Shown here one piece after another: positions 11,325 to 22,232 of a DNA stretch of 64,000 bases (positions are counted from its first letter, which is position 1; each line of letters opens with the position of its first letter). Location of the stretch: the NCBI GenBank assembly GCA_007570785.1, contig ML661885.1:12016490-12080489 (forward strand), written 5' to 3'. The notes under the pieces are model-generated. The model searched no databases. It saw only the letters and a list, made by a program, of their open reading frames with translations, and had not been told where the DNA came from. The translations under genes were made by a program, and so were the position numbers. Source of the stretch: Antilocapra americana. Its lineage: Eukaryota; Chordata; Mammalia; Artiodactyla; Antilocapridae.

Positions 11325-12258
11325 GATTGAACTTCAATAGGTTTTCACACAACTGGTTCCAGTCGGGAAAGGACTACATCAAGGCTGCTTATTCAATTTA
11401 TATGCAGAGTACATCATATATACAGCATGTGCAAAATGCTGGGCTGGATGGAGCACAAACTGGAATCAAGATTTCCAGGAGAAATATCAATAACCTCAGA
11501 TACACAGATGATACTACCCTTGTGGCAGAAAGCAAAGAAGAACTAAAGTAAGAGGAGAGTGAAAAAACTGGCTTAAAACTCAACATTCAGAAAACTAAGA
11601 TCATGGCATCCAGTCCCATCACCTCATGGCAAATATATGTTGTAACAATGGAAACAATGACAGACTTTGTTTTCTTGGACTCCAAAAATCACTGCAGATG
11701 GTGACTGCAGCCATGAAATTAAAAGATGCTTGCTCCTTGGAAGAAAAGTTATGACCAACCTAGACAGCATATTTAAAAGCAGAGACATTACTTTGTCAAC
11801 AAAGGTCTGTCTAGTCAAAGTTATGGTTTTTCCAGTAGTCATGTATGGATGTGAGAGTTGGACTATAAGGAAAGCTGAGCGCAGAATTGATGCTTTTGAA
11901 CTGTGGTGTTGGAGAAGACTCTTGAGAGTCCCTTGGACTGCAAGGAGATCAACCAATCCATCCTAAAGGAAATCAGTCCTCAATATTCTTTGGAAGAACT
12001 GATACCGAAGCTGAAACCTCAATACTTTCGCCACTTGATGTGAAGAACTGACTCATTGGAAAAGACCCTGGTGCTGGGAAAGATTGCAGGTGGGAGGAGA
12101 AGAGGATGACAGAGGATGAGATGGTTGGATGGCATCACCAACTCTATGGACATGAGTTTGAGTAAATTCTGGGAGTTGGTGATGGACAGGGAGGCCTGGC
12201 ATGCTGTGGTCCATGGGGTCGCAAAGAGTCAGACACAACTGAGTAACTGAACTGAACT
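11325..12258 (+). mobile_element. BovB (RTE) LINE, 3' half
   Basis: Starts inside the reverse transcriptase ('actggttccagtcgggaaagg') and runs to the terminal 'gagtaactgaactgaact'. 11327-11551 translates to an RT fragment with NLRYTDDTTLVAESKEELK; the usual catalytic box is Y-A-D-D, so the second position is Thr here. Stops and a frameshift after 11551 disable it. 5'-truncated copy. Confidence 0.95.
11327..11966 (+). pseudogene. BovB reverse transcriptase fragment, broken
   Basis: Two successive frames (11327-11551 and 11667-11966) encode the RT catalytic end and the following C-terminal region ('EIKRCLLLGRKVMTNLDS', 'CESWTIRKAERR', 'LWCWRRLLRVPW'). They are separated by stops and lack endonuclease and upstream RT motifs. 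A dead retrotransposon gene, not a host gene. Confidence 0.85.
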
Positions 12259-12401
12259 CACGTAATGCATTGTTTGACAGTGAAATCTGAAATGTGTTCT
12301 ATCTTGTCTTCAGCCGATCATCTTACCTGTTCCATAAGTGTATATAGAGACTCTAGAAAACAGTCACTGAAATGTGCCTCTGCCTTACAGAGTCACCTTT
12401 C
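12259..12401. other. unassigned spacer between BovB and L1
   Basis: 143 bp without a recognised feature; provides the pre-insertion target of the downstream L1. Confidence 0.4.
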
Positions 12402-12416
12402 CACTATAGACCTTTC
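12402..12416. repeat. 15-bp target-site duplication, left copy
   Basis: CACTATAGACCTTTC, identical to 13986-14000. The two copies bracket the whole inverted L1 structure and show that both halves came in one event. Confidence 0.93.
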
Positions 12417-13053
12417 TTTTTTTTTTTTTATTGTTTTTGCCATACAAGGTCATGATATCACCATGGGTTTACATATGCTTCCCCTCCAGAACCCCCCTCC
12501 CTCCTCCCTCCCCCCCGGGAAATCTCGCTGCACCAGCCCCGAGCATCAATCCTGGGCTGGTGATTGGTTAGACATATGATAATTAACTTGTTTCAATGCC
12601 CTTCTCCCATATCATCCCACCCTTACCCTCATCCACAGAGTCCACGAGTCTATTCTATACATCTGCGTTCCTTTTGCTGTCTCGCATGCTGGGTTCTCAT
12701 TACCATCTTTCTAAATTCCATATATATGCGTTAATATACTGTATTGTTGTTTTTGCTTCTGGCTTACTTCACTCTGGATAATGGGCTCCAGTTTCGTCCA
12801 TCTGAGTAGAATTGCTTCAAATGAATTTTTTTTTTAATGCTGAGTAATATTCCATTGTGTATATGTACCACAGCTTTCTTATCCATTCGTTAGTTGATGG
12901 GCATCTAGGTTGCTTCCATGTCCTGGCTATTGTAAACAATGCAGCGATGAACATTGGGGTACATGTGGCTCTTTCAATTCTGGTTTCCTCAGTGTATATG
13001 CCCAGCAGTGGGATTGCTGGGTCATATGGCAGGACTATTTGCAGCTTTTTAAG
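12417..13053 (-). mobile_element. L1 3' end (poly-A side) of a twin-primed insertion
   Basis: Reverse complement of the ruminant L1 3' end: T-run after the duplication, 'ttttgccatacaaggtcatg', a C-rich tract (12486-12517, the reverse of the 3' UTR G-rich tract), then the ORF2 C-terminus. It stops at 'gcagctttttaagga', where the orientation flips. Frames such as 12857-13165 are antisense ORF2 and not genes. Confidence 0.95.
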
Positions 13054-13985
13054 GAAAAGAATTAGAACAAATAATTTCTCAATTTGTATGGAAATACAAA
13101 AAACCTCTTATAGCCAAAGCAATCTTGAGAAAGAAGAATGGAACTGGCGGAATCAACCTACCTGACTTTAGGCTATACTACAAATCCACAGTCATTAAGA
13201 CAGTATGGTACTGGCACAAAGACAGAAATATAGATCAATGGAACAGAATAGAAAGCCCAGAGATAAATACACACATCTATGGACACCTTATCTTTGACAA
13301 AGGAGGCAAGAATATACAATGGAGAAAAGACAACCTCTTTAACAAGTGGTGCTGGGAAAACTGGACAGCCACTTGTAAAAGAATGAAACTAGATCACTTT
13401 CTAACACCACACACAAAGATAAACTCAAAATGGATCAAAGATCTAAGCATAAGAGCAGAAACTATAAAACTCCTAGAGGATAACATAGGCAAAGCACTCT
13501 CTGCCATAACCCAAAGCGGGATACTCCATGACCCACCTCCCAGAATATTGGAAATAAAAACACGAATAAACAAATGGGACCTAATTAAAATTAAAAGCTT
13601 TTGCACAACAAAGGAAACTATAAGCAAGGTGAAAAGACAGACTTCAGAATGGGAGAAAATAATAGCCAATGAAGCAACGGACAAACAATTAATCTCAAAA
13701 ATATACAAGCAACTCCTGCAGCTCCATTCTAGAAAAATAAACAACTCAATTAAAAGTGGGCCAAAGAACTTAACAGACATTTCTCCAAAGAAGATATAAA
13801 AATGGCTAACAAACACATGAAAAGATGTTCAACATCACTCATTATCAGAGAAATGCAAATCAAAACCACAATGAGGTACCACTTTACACCAGTCAGAAGG
13901 GCTGCCATCCAAAAGTCTACAAGCAATAAATGCTGGAGAGGATGTGGAGAAAAGGGAACCCTCTTACACTGTTGGTGGGAATGCA
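13054..13985 (+). mobile_element. inverted ORF2 segment of the same L1
   Basis: Sense L1 ORF2 from 'agaattagaacaaataatttctcaatttgtatgg' to 'ctgttggtgggaatgca', directly before the second target-site duplication. In L1 order this lies just upstream of the minus-strand piece 12417-13053, with roughly 35 bp missing between them. This is the layout expected of twin priming. Confidence 0.95.
13125..13799 (+). pseudogene. L1 ORF2 C-terminal fragment
   Basis: A 224-codon open frame matching the region after the RT domain of L1 ORF2p: '[20 protein letters not shown]', '[17 protein letters not shown]', '[20 protein letters not shown]', '[20 protein letters not shown]'. It lacks endonuclease and RT motifs and has no L1 promoter. 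Its open length mainly reflects a fairly young insertion. Not a host gene. Confidence 0.93.
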
Positions 13986-14000
13986 CACTATAGACCTTTC
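13986..14000. repeat. 15-bp target-site duplication, right copy
   Basis: Identical to 12402-12416 and immediately next to the inverted L1 segment. Confidence 0.93.
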
Positions 14001-15184
14001 AAACAGAAGCCCTTTCTTTCTCCATCATGTCTCAACCCCATAGAGCTACAAAGTCATCTGCTTATGCTTCCTTATAAGCCTCTCTTTTCCCTTTCAAGCC
14101 ATGATGTTTCCACCTCAAAGCAAGCCCCTCCTCTTTCAAGAGGCATTTCATCTGGGTATAAAGAACCCCACCAAACTGTCTCTCATCTCCCCCCACCCCC
14201 ACTCCTAATGGACCCAACTACGACTCTGGCATTTCTCTTATGCTCCCACAAGTTTAAAGTTTCATCATGACCAACCTCTGAGTTCTTATATGCAACTCAC
14301 TCCCCACTCCCTGGGACAAAACTTCTGGTTCTTCTAGAAATTAATGAATTTCATGTTCATTTCACTTCAGCAAACCATTCCCTTGAGCTGGGATTTCAGC
14401 TAGAGTCTTGGGTTTTCCAATCATAACTCTCATCCTTTCCACTTTCTCACTCCTTAATTCACAATGCAGGTGTAGTCACAAGACATATAACAAAGGATTC
14501 ATACTCTACAAATCAAAAAGAAAAGGTCAGACCACCAAAAGAAAATGAGCAAATGATGAGAGCACACAATTTAGACAGGAGGACCTCAGAAGGCCTCTGG
14601 TTATTTGACTCTTTTTCTTCTAGACCATCACCCTCGCCTTGTAACTTAAATCCTTCCCATTCTCTTATTTGCGTCTTCAAAATCCTCACCTCCATTTGCT
14701 CTATCAGCCACCACATCTCCTATTAACCCATCCATCATTTTTCCAGTTCATCACTTCTTGCTGATCACTGCTGGGTACCATTAAAAATCCCTTTGGTTTG
14801 GTGCCTACCAATTTAAGGCTTTTAACCTTATATGGGGTCCCACAGAAGCCATTCTAAACTTTTATCACCATAAAAATGGTATTTATTTTCAGTCAACAGA
14901 TTATATTTCATGTTGTTTCATAGAAAAACAATTGCATCTATCAGGTGGGAATGCCCTCCATTTCCTTGTCATAAATCAGCAATTTATATCCATTCCACAA
15001 GAAAAACAAAATTTTTCTTAAAGAATCCCACATTTTCAAAACCTCTGCCTCAGAGAAAATCACTTGTTTTTTTCTGGCTTGTGTCTTGAGACCCTTTTCT
15101 GTACATTTTAAAATATATATATATCCATATATATATTTGAAATATGTTTTATGTATTAATATATTTAAATAATCCATATTTGTC
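14001..15184. other. unassigned DNA with an AT-repeat core
   Basis: 14001-14820 is relatively C/T-rich and matches no family I recognise. 15108-15175 is an (AT)-rich, partly alternating stretch. No gene model can be supported. Confidence 0.4.
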
Positions 15185-15304
15185 TTGATCCATTTGGGCT
15201 ACTAATAAAATACCACAGAATGGTGGCTTATAAACAACATATATTTATTCCTCAGTTTTGGATCTGAAAATCCAAGGTCAAGGTCCCAGCACGGTAAGGT
15301 TGTG
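15185..15304 (-). mobile_element. MLT1-type LTR, left part
   Basis: 'ccatttgggctactaataaaataccacag', 'gtggcttataaacaac', 'tatttattcctcag' and 'aaatccaaggtcaaggtcccagcac' are the reverse of an MLT1-like LTR 3' half. It continues at 15952 after the L1. Confidence 0.65.
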
Positions 15305-15951
15305 GAGGTTCCTTAAAAAACTGCAAATAGACCTGCCATATGACCCAGCAATCCCACTGCTGGGCATATACACTGAGGAAACCAGAATTGAAAGAGCCAC
15401 GTGTACCCCAATGTTCATCGCTGCATTGTTTACAATAGCCAGGACATGGAAGCAACCTAGATGCCCATCAACTAACGAATGGATAAGAAAGCTGTGGTAC
15501 ATATACACAATGGAATATTACTCAGCATTAAAACAAAATTCATTTGAAGCAATTCTACTCAGATGGACGAAACTGGAGCCTATTATCCAGAGTGAAGTAA
15601 GCCAGAAGCAAAAACAACAATACAGTATATTAACGCATATATATGGAATTTAGAAAGACGGTAACGAGAACCCATCATGCAAGACAGCAAAAGGAACGCA
15701 GATGTATAGAATAGACATGTGGACTCTGTGGATGAGGGAAAGGGTGGGATGATATGGGAGAATGGCATTGAAACATGTTAATTACCATATGTCTAATCAA
15801 TCGCCAGCCCAGGATTGATGCTCGGGGCTGGTGCAGCGAGATTTCCCGGGGGGAGGGAGGAGGGAGGGGGGTCCTGGAGGGGAAGCATATGTAAACCCAT
15901 GGTGATATCATGTCATTGTATGGCAAAACCAATAAAAAAATAAAAAAAAAA
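15305..15951 (+). mobile_element. ruminant L1 3' end, 5'-truncated
   Basis: From 'ttccttaaaaaactgcaaatag' through the ORF2 C-terminus ('GIYTEETRIERATCTPMFIA', 'WIRKLWYIYTMEYYSALK'), the G-rich 3' UTR tract (15848-15871) and an A-rich tail ending at 15951. Same subfamily as 12417-13053 but in the opposite orientation, and it starts at practically the same L1 position. No convincing target-site duplication. Confidence 0.93.
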
Positions 15952-16130
15952 TTCCCTGTCAGGTTGCAGATTTTGCTCTGTATCTTCATTTGGCAGAAGA
16001 GGGTGAGAATTTTCTTTGGAGTCCTCATGACCCAATCCACTCCCAATGATTTCACCTCCCAAAACTATCAACTTAGGAATTAGGCTTCAATATGCAAATT
16101 TTAGAGGACACAAACTTTCAGACGCTAACA
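15952..16130 (-). mobile_element. MLT1-type LTR, right part
   Basis: 'aggttgcagattttgctctg', 'catttggcagaagagggtgag', 'cctcatgacccaatccac', 'ttcacctcccaaaac' and 'ggacacaaactttcagac' continue the reversed LTR to its end near 'gctaaca'. Completes 15185-15304. Confidence 0.65.
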
Positions 16131-16294
16131 GTGTTCTATAGCTAAAGAAATGTGACTCTGATATTTCCCTATTTCTTTTTTACTCACAATGTAGTATGAA
16201 GATTTTGCAACTTCACTGTTTTGCAGCTTCTGTCTTCTATTTCTCTGTATAAAATATATCACAGCTAACTCAACCATCATTCCATCCACAGCCA

Positions 16295-16500
16295 GTTAAT
16301 CACTCAGTCATATCCAACTCTTTGTGACCCTGTGGACTGTAGCCCACCAGGCTCCTCTCCTCTGTCCTTGGAATTCTCCAAGCAAGAATAGTGGAGTGGC
16401 TTGCCATTCCCTTCTCTAGGGAATCTTCCTGATGCAGAGATTGAACCCAGGTCTCCTACATTGCAGGCAGATTCTTTACCTCTGAGTCTCCAAGGAAGTT
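16295..16500 (-). mobile_element. Bov-tA SINE
   Basis: 'gttaatcactcagtcatatccaactctttgtgaccc' through 'gattgaacccaggtctcctac' and 'ctgagtctccaaggaagtt'. Contains a small CTCCT duplication ('gctcctctcctctgtcc'). Abuts an old L1 piece. Confidence 0.93.
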
Positions 16501-16550
16501 CAGGTTGTTTCTAATTTCTTACTATTGCAGACAATGCTATGATGAATATC
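16501..16550 (-). mobile_element. short old L1 piece
   Basis: 'aggttgtttctaatttcttactattgcagacaatgctatgatgaa' is the reverse of the L1 ORF2 3' text 'ttcacaatagc..gaaacaacct'. Bounded on both sides by SINEs. Confidence 0.55.
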
Positions 16551-16771
16551 AGATGGTGCAAATGGTAAAGAATCTGCCTGCCAATGCAGAAAACTCAGGA
16601 GAGGCAAGTTCAACCCCTGGGTTAGGAAGAAAAATGGAGAAAGAAATGGCAACTCACTCCAGTATTTCACTCTGGAAAATTCCTTGGACAGAGGAGCCTG
16701 GCTGTCTATAGTTCTTAGGATCACAAAAAGTTGGACACAACTGAAGTGACTGAGCACATTAGCAGGCATGG
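16551..16771 (+). mobile_element. Bov-tA SINE, diverged
   Basis: 'gtgcaaatggtaaagaatctgcctgcc', 'gttcaacccctgggttagg', 'aaatggcaactcactccag', 'ggacagaggagcctggctg', 'ggacacaactgaagtgactgagc'. Bracketed by GATGAATATC (16541) and GGTGAATATC (16772), a one-mismatch duplication that supports the boundaries. Confidence 0.9.
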
Positions 16772-16781
16772 GGTGAATATC

Positions 16782-17619
16782 TTCCTTATCTTTACCAAAT
16801 TGTCAAAACACTACTTATTCAAGAATTTATCTAATTCACAGTGATTGTATCATATTCTAAGTTCAATTTTATAAGAGTCTATTGCAAGACTCTAGGTTGT
16901 TCCACTTACTTCATTATTTTATGTTTACACAACTCCCATAAAATTTTAAGTATTGTATCTTTATTGTAATTTTTGTAATCTATGTCTCAAAATTTTCTTA
17001 GATAATTCTGTTCATTTTTTCTTCAGATACATTTTGAAATTTCCTTCCTGCAGGCTCACTGAAATCCATCTCTAAGCAGTTCTATGAGGCTCACAGGGTC
17101 TGAGCCCTTCTCTGGGCAGAGTGGTTCCCCCAAAGCAGCTTCTCTTCCTGTGGCATAGAATGCTCCACACCTCTCTGAACAATCTCAGAAGTACAGTCTG
17201 ACCTTGGAAATCCCCTGCTTGGAATCCTCCAATGATGTCTCCTCATCTGCAATATTATGCTAGAAATGTTTGCAGGGCACACACATACACACACACATGC
17301 ATACATGAAACGTTCCACATTCTGGCTGCCATCTTCTTACTATCTTTATCCCCACCTGTGTCCTATGTATCAGGTACTATGTGAGGCCCTGGGCCCAGCA
17401 AGTCCCTTGCACACCCTGATAATGTGATGCTCTTTGACTTGCCTTTATCTTGGCATTTGCTTCTCTTTAAAATGTCCATCTTGGCTTAAGTCAACTACTT
17501 TAATTCTGATCATCTGAAGCCTGTTTCCTTCAAGAAGCTTCCCCTGTTATTCCAGGAATTTCCCTGACTTCTCCAAACCCCTCCTGTTTCACTGTACCTG
17601 GGTACCTACTGCTACTTCA
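16782..17619. other. unassigned; short CA repeat and weak L2-like part
   Basis: 17278-17300 is a short (AC)n-like run. 17340-17600 ('gaagcttcccctgttattccagg', 'ccctgacttctccaaacccc') resembles L2 3' text weakly on the plus strand. No gene. Confidence 0.35.
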
Positions 17620-18170
17620 GTATTTGTACAATATTTGTTCTTCTCTGTCTGACTTATTTCACTTAACATCATGCCCTCCAAGTCTATCTGTATTGCTGCA
17701 AATGATGAGATTCTGTTCTTTTTTATGGCTGAGTAGTATTCATCTGTTGATGGATACTTAGGTTGTTTCCATATCTTGGCATTATTGTAAATAATGCTGC
17801 TATGAACATTGGAGTGTGTTTATCTTTTCAAAGTGGTGTTTTGCTTTGTTTATTCAAATATACCCAGGAGTGGAATTGCTGAATTGTATGGTAGTTCCAT
17901 TTTTAGTTTTTTGAGAAACTAAAAAACTATTTTCCATAGTTGTTGCACCAATTAACATTCCTACCAACAATGTATGAGGGCTCCCTTTGTTCCACAACCT
18001 TGCCAACATTTGTTATTTGTGTTCATTTTGATGATAGCCATTCTGACAGCTGTGAGGTGATATCTTACGGTGGTTTTGATTTGCATTTCCCTGATGATTA
18101 TCAATGTTAAGCATCTTTTCTTGTGTCTGTTGGCCACCTGCATTTCCTCTTTGGAAAAAATGCATGACAG
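17620..18170 (-). mobile_element. old L1 (L1MA/L1MB-type) ORF2 3' part
   Basis: Reverse-strand L1: 'ttctctgtctgacttatttcacttaac', 'tgttgatggatacttaggttgtttccatatcttgg', 'tacccaggagtggaattgctg', 'caattaacattcctaccaac', 'gatttgcatttccctgatgatta', 'ggccacctgcatttcctctttgg'. The frame 17961-18179 minus is its ORF2 fragment. No poly(A) side is visible. Confidence 0.9.
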
Positions 18171-18477
18171 TCTTTTCAAAATACACTAGAATTCCCTGAA
18201 CAGATCAAATACCCTAAACACAATATAACAGGGGAATAACTTACACAGATTATGGGGTACCTCTAATGGAGAGTGTTCCCCACCTCCACAATCTAAATGA
18301 CCCAGCTAAAATATGCTGCTACAGATGGAGTTTTAAATTTTGACCCTCACTATGTTAATGACAGATATAACTGATATTCACAGAGCTTAAATTATTTGTC
18401 TCAAGGCAAACAATCAGTCAGAGACAAAGAAGGCTTGAGAACAGGACAATTAAGCCTTATAAGCATTATAAGTTAAA
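18171..18477. other. unassigned sequence
   Basis: No clear repeat or gene; 18380-18440 may be a decayed MIR tail. Confidence 0.3.
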
Positions 18478-18622
18478 AGCAAGGGTTTTGTAATCAGATT
18501 GGTGTGGGCTGAAGTCCCAGACATGCCAGGTGCTACTCTGGTGATTATGAGCAAGTCCTACTTTCCTTATCCATCAAAGGATAGATCTATGTATGGTAGC
18601 TGTTTTCATAAAATAGGTAAGC
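18478..18622 (+). mobile_element. MIR SINE fragment
   Basis: 'gggttttgtaatcagattggtgtgggctgaagtccc', 'gattatgagcaagtcctactttcc' and 'ttatccatcaaaggatag' track the MIR core order (B-box region, 'gggcaagttactt', 'catctgtaaaatgg'). High divergence limits certainty. Confidence 0.5.
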
Positions 18623-19159
18623 AGAGACTGGAGCCCAAACTCACCACAAAATATGCATCCAATAAATATTAACCATTCATATTCTTCATATTTTAAAACT
18701 CACTCCTTGATTTTACAACATCATGAGCTCCATTCCTCTAAATTTAAGAAGTCAGTTAATACTTATTGACAAATATAATTTTAAATGTACTCCGACTGAA
18801 AACCTTCAGCATTGTTTTGGATCCTAAAGATAGACTGATAGAAACAACAATTCATAACATAAAGTTGTTGAACAACTGGGCAGTACATTGGTCAAACTGG
18901 GTCAATCCACAATAATTATCAAGTATCCAGTGTGACAAGGCATTCAACTGTGTACTATTGCCCTCAAGAAGCTTTCTTTCACAGGTTATACTTGACTTTA
19001 CAAATTCTTTCCTCCAAAACAAAGAAATCTTTTGAAAAGGGGTGCTCCAATTCTGGATTGGGCTTTGAAAATGCTTAATAATATAATCTGATATCTGAAA
19101 ATATGAAAAGTGTAACAGACACCTGTAGAACATTATCTGTCTATGGATATCTATAATTG
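18623..19159. other. unassigned sequence
   Basis: A 93-codon frame on the minus strand (18852-19133) has no recognised domain; codon use and position suggest chance. No repeat identified. Confidence 0.35.
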
Positions 19160-21010
19160 GAATCTCAAAGAAAAGTGAAAATGGATGTGTTGATATTCGA
19201 AAAGATGAAGGCTAAGATTTTTTGAAACTGATGAAAAATATCAGCCTGCAGAATCTCAGTAAACCCTAGACACATCAAGTACAAGAAAACCATGTGGAGT
19301 CATCTCATATTCAAACTATTAAGAATCAAAGATGAAGGGAAAGTCTTAATAGTAGGAAGAGTAAAAGTACACATTACATTCAAGGGAACAATGTTAGCAG
19401 TGACGGCTGGATTCTTATGGAAAATAATGAAAGCCAAAAAAAAATCTTTAATGTGCTAAAAGAAAAAAAATCTGTCAATCTAGTATTCTATGCCTAATAG
19501 AAATATCCTGCACAAAGGAAAGTAAAATTGGAAATCTTAGACAAATAAAAGCTAGAGAATTTGCCACTCAAAGAAAACAAATAGCAAGTTACAGATTTAA
19601 GCCTAATCATAACAATAACTGCATTAAATATAAATAAATCAATCTCTATGTTAAAGAGTAGATGAAAAAATATGATTGAATCATAAGATATTAAAAATAC
19701 ATTTTAAATATAAAAATTGAGAAAGATTGAAATTAAAAAGATAGAAAAGATTATAATCTACCAAAAGTAACATAAGAAAGAAAATGTTTATTTTTTATAC
19801 ACTTTATTGACATGAGACAAAGTCAATTTTAAGAAAGGCATATTGGCAGAGATAAATTAAGGTATTTGTAATAACAAAAAAGTCAATTCATCAGAAAGAT
19901 AAAAAATAATAAACTGGTGTGCATCTTGTAAAATAGCATCGAATTATATAAGGCAAAAATTGACAAGATAAATTGAGAAATGAAAACATTTACAATCATG
20001 GAAATTTTAACATACCTCTTTCAGTAAATGATGGGAAATTTGACAAATTATTCAGTGAGAACATAGAACAATGACTAATACTACTAGCCAATTAAACTAC
20101 ATGTCACCCAACAATTAAAGAAAATCCATATTTTTAAAGTAGACATAGAACAGTCACTAAAACTGTACCAAATTTTATGTCAAAACTAGGCTCAATAAAT
20201 TTTTAAAAACTGGAATGATACTTATGAACACAATAAAATTAAGCTAGAAATTAATAACAAAAAGAATTTTTAAAAATTTTTAAATTTTTAAAAATTCCCA
20301 ACATTGGAAATAGAGTAACACTTTTGTAAATAATCTATATGTCACTGGAGAAATCATTATGGAAATTATAAAATATTTCAAACTGAATAATAATGAAAGC
20401 CCAACATCAAACTTTGCAGGACACAGGTAAAACTTTGTATAGAGGAAAACGTTAAATAGATAAAAATTTATATTAAATAAAAATAAAAATCAATAATCAA
20501 ATTTTCCTGCTTAGGCAGCTGGATAAAGAAGAGGAAACGACATACAAATAAAGTAGAAGTAAGGAAATAATAAATAGAAATTGATGATATAAAAAGCATG
20601 AACAATAGGGAAATAGCAATGAAACTGCAAAATGGATCTTTGAAAATAATAATACAATTTTTTAATCTAAAGTGATGAATCACCAATATAAGGAATAAAA
20701 AGGGAGATATTATTATAGACACTAGAGACTTTAACAGGAGAAAAAAATATTATGAATAACTTTATCACAATATATTTGACAACTTAGAAATAAGGATGAA
20801 ATTTCTTATAAACCATAACTTTCAAAGCAGACATAGAAGAAACAAAAATATGAACAGTTTTATGCCTATTAAGGAAGTTGAATTTACTAGTTCAAACTTC
20901 CTACAAAGACAACTCCAGGTGCAAATGGTAGAAATAATGCAAAACACTTTGAGATATAAAGTGGGGTAAGAGGGGAGAGACAGAGGGGGAGAGGGGGAGA
21001 ACAATTTCAA
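19160..21010 (+). mobile_element. L1M LINE, very diverged
   Basis: A-rich sense strand with L1M-like order: 'acacattacattcaaggg', 'gaaaataatgaaagcc', 'aatctagtattctatgcc', later 'tggatctttgaaaataata' (20632, like the ORF2 text about 'gattctttgaaaagat'), 'gagactttaacaggagaa' and 'attatgaataactttatc'. No open frame remains. Ends in a purine-only-like stretch at 20960-21002. Confidence 0.6.
20958..21002 (+). repeat. purine-rich low-complexity tract
   Basis: About 45 bases almost wholly of A and G ('ggggtaagaggggagagac', 'agagggggagagggggaga'). Such tracts can adopt triplex forms under strain; nothing here shows a function. Confidence 0.7.
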
Positions 21011-21235
21011 AAAGACCACTTTCAGGAAAACAAAGTGTCTCCACTTCTAGACTGTCAACTCAAAACTCATCTGTACATTCTTATGCCTTTTTTCTTTACC
21101 TCTCCCCTCCATTTCATGACCAGACTTATACTTTCACATTTTATCTACCAAAGTCTCATCTCATACACTTAGCATTTTCTTTCAAATAACTATTGCTTTC
21201 CCAAGTTACAATGTTAATGATTTGTTACTTAGTGA
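21011..21235. other. unassigned spacer
   Basis: C/T-rich spacer between the L1M and the BovB; no motif recognised. Confidence 0.35.
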
Positions 21236-22232
21236 AAGAAACACCTGGAGTAACAGGCAAATTTGGCCTTGGAGTACAGAATGAAGTATGGCAAAGACTA
21301 ATAAAGTTTTGACCAGATGGTCAAAACTGAAATCAGACTGATTATATTCTTTGCAGACAAAGACGGAGAAGCTCTATACAGTCAGCAAAAACAAAACTGG
21401 GAGCTGACTGTGGCTCAGATCATGAACTCCTTATTGACAAATTCAGTCAGAAATTGAAGAAAGTGGAGAAAACCACTGTATGATTACACAGTGAAAGTGA
21501 GAAATAGATTTAAGGGACTAGATCTGATAGACAGAGTGCCTGATGAACCATGAACGGAGTTTCATGACATTGTACAGGAGACAGGGAGCAAGACCATCCT
21601 GAAGAATAAGAAATGCAAAAAAGCAAAATGACTGTCTGAGGAAGTCTTACAAATAGCTGTGAAAAGAAGAGAAGCCAAAAGCAAAGGAGAAAAGGAAAGA
21701 TATACCCATTTGAATGCAGAGTCCCAAAGAATAGCAAGGAGAGATAAGAAAGCCTTCCTCAGTGATCACTGCAAAGAAATAGAGGGAAATAATAGAATGG
21801 TAAAGACTAGAGATCTCTTCAAAATTAGAGATACCAAGGGAACATTTCATGAAAAGATGGGCTCAATAAAGGACAGAAATGGTATGGACCTAACAGAAGC
21901 AGAAGATATTAAGAAGAGGTGGCAAGAATACACAGAACTGTACAGAAAAGATCTTCACGACCCAGATAATCACAATGGTGTAATCACTCACCTAGAGCCA
22001 GACATCCTGGAATGTGAAGTCAGGTGGGCCTTAGGAAGCATCACTACGAACAAAGCTGGTGGAAGTGATGGAATCCGATTGAGCTATTTCAAATCCTAAA
22101 AGATGATGCTGTGAAAGTGCTGCATTCAACATGCCAGCAAATTTGGAAAATTCAGCAATGGCCACAGGACTGGAAAAGGTCAGTTTTCATTCCAGTCCCT
22201 AAGAAAGGCAATGACAAAGAATGCTCAAACCA
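21236..22232 (+). mobile_element. BovB (RTE) LINE, endonuclease end to RT start
   Basis: Runs from 'acacctggagtaacaggcaaatttggcc' to 'aagaaaggcaatgacaaagaatgctcaaac'. Compared with the usual BovB text it has internal deletions near 21312 (roughly 90 bp) and near 21478. 21659-22099 encodes the linker 'SQRIARRDKKAFLSD' and the RT N-terminus. Both ends are truncated. Confidence 0.95.
21606..22232 (+). pseudogene. BovB ORF2 linker/RT fragment, broken
   Basis: Frames 21659-22099 and 22111-22332 encode successive parts of the polyprotein ('RDLHDPDNHNGVITHLEPDI', 'WPQDWKRSVFIPVPKKGND'), separated by a stop after FKS. The catalytic YADD box lies beyond the truncation, so no activity is possible. Confidence 0.85.

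Noticed and set aside
12857..13165. 102-codon frame, nearly the same protein as the minus frame 15278-15508
   Set aside because: Both are antisense readings of the same L1 ORF2 3' region. The shared sequence reflects two L1 copies and not a conserved gene family.
13125..13799. 224-codon open frame, the longest in the window
   Set aside because: L1 ORF2 C-terminal fragment in an inverted, truncated insertion. No promoter and no catalytic domains.
15108..15177. AT-rich alternating stretch as a possible promoter or origin
   Set aside because: No associated gene or motif; simple low-complexity DNA explains it.
18852..19133. 93-codon minus frame as a gene
   Set aside because: No domain, no conserved context, average AT-rich composition; chance opening is likely.
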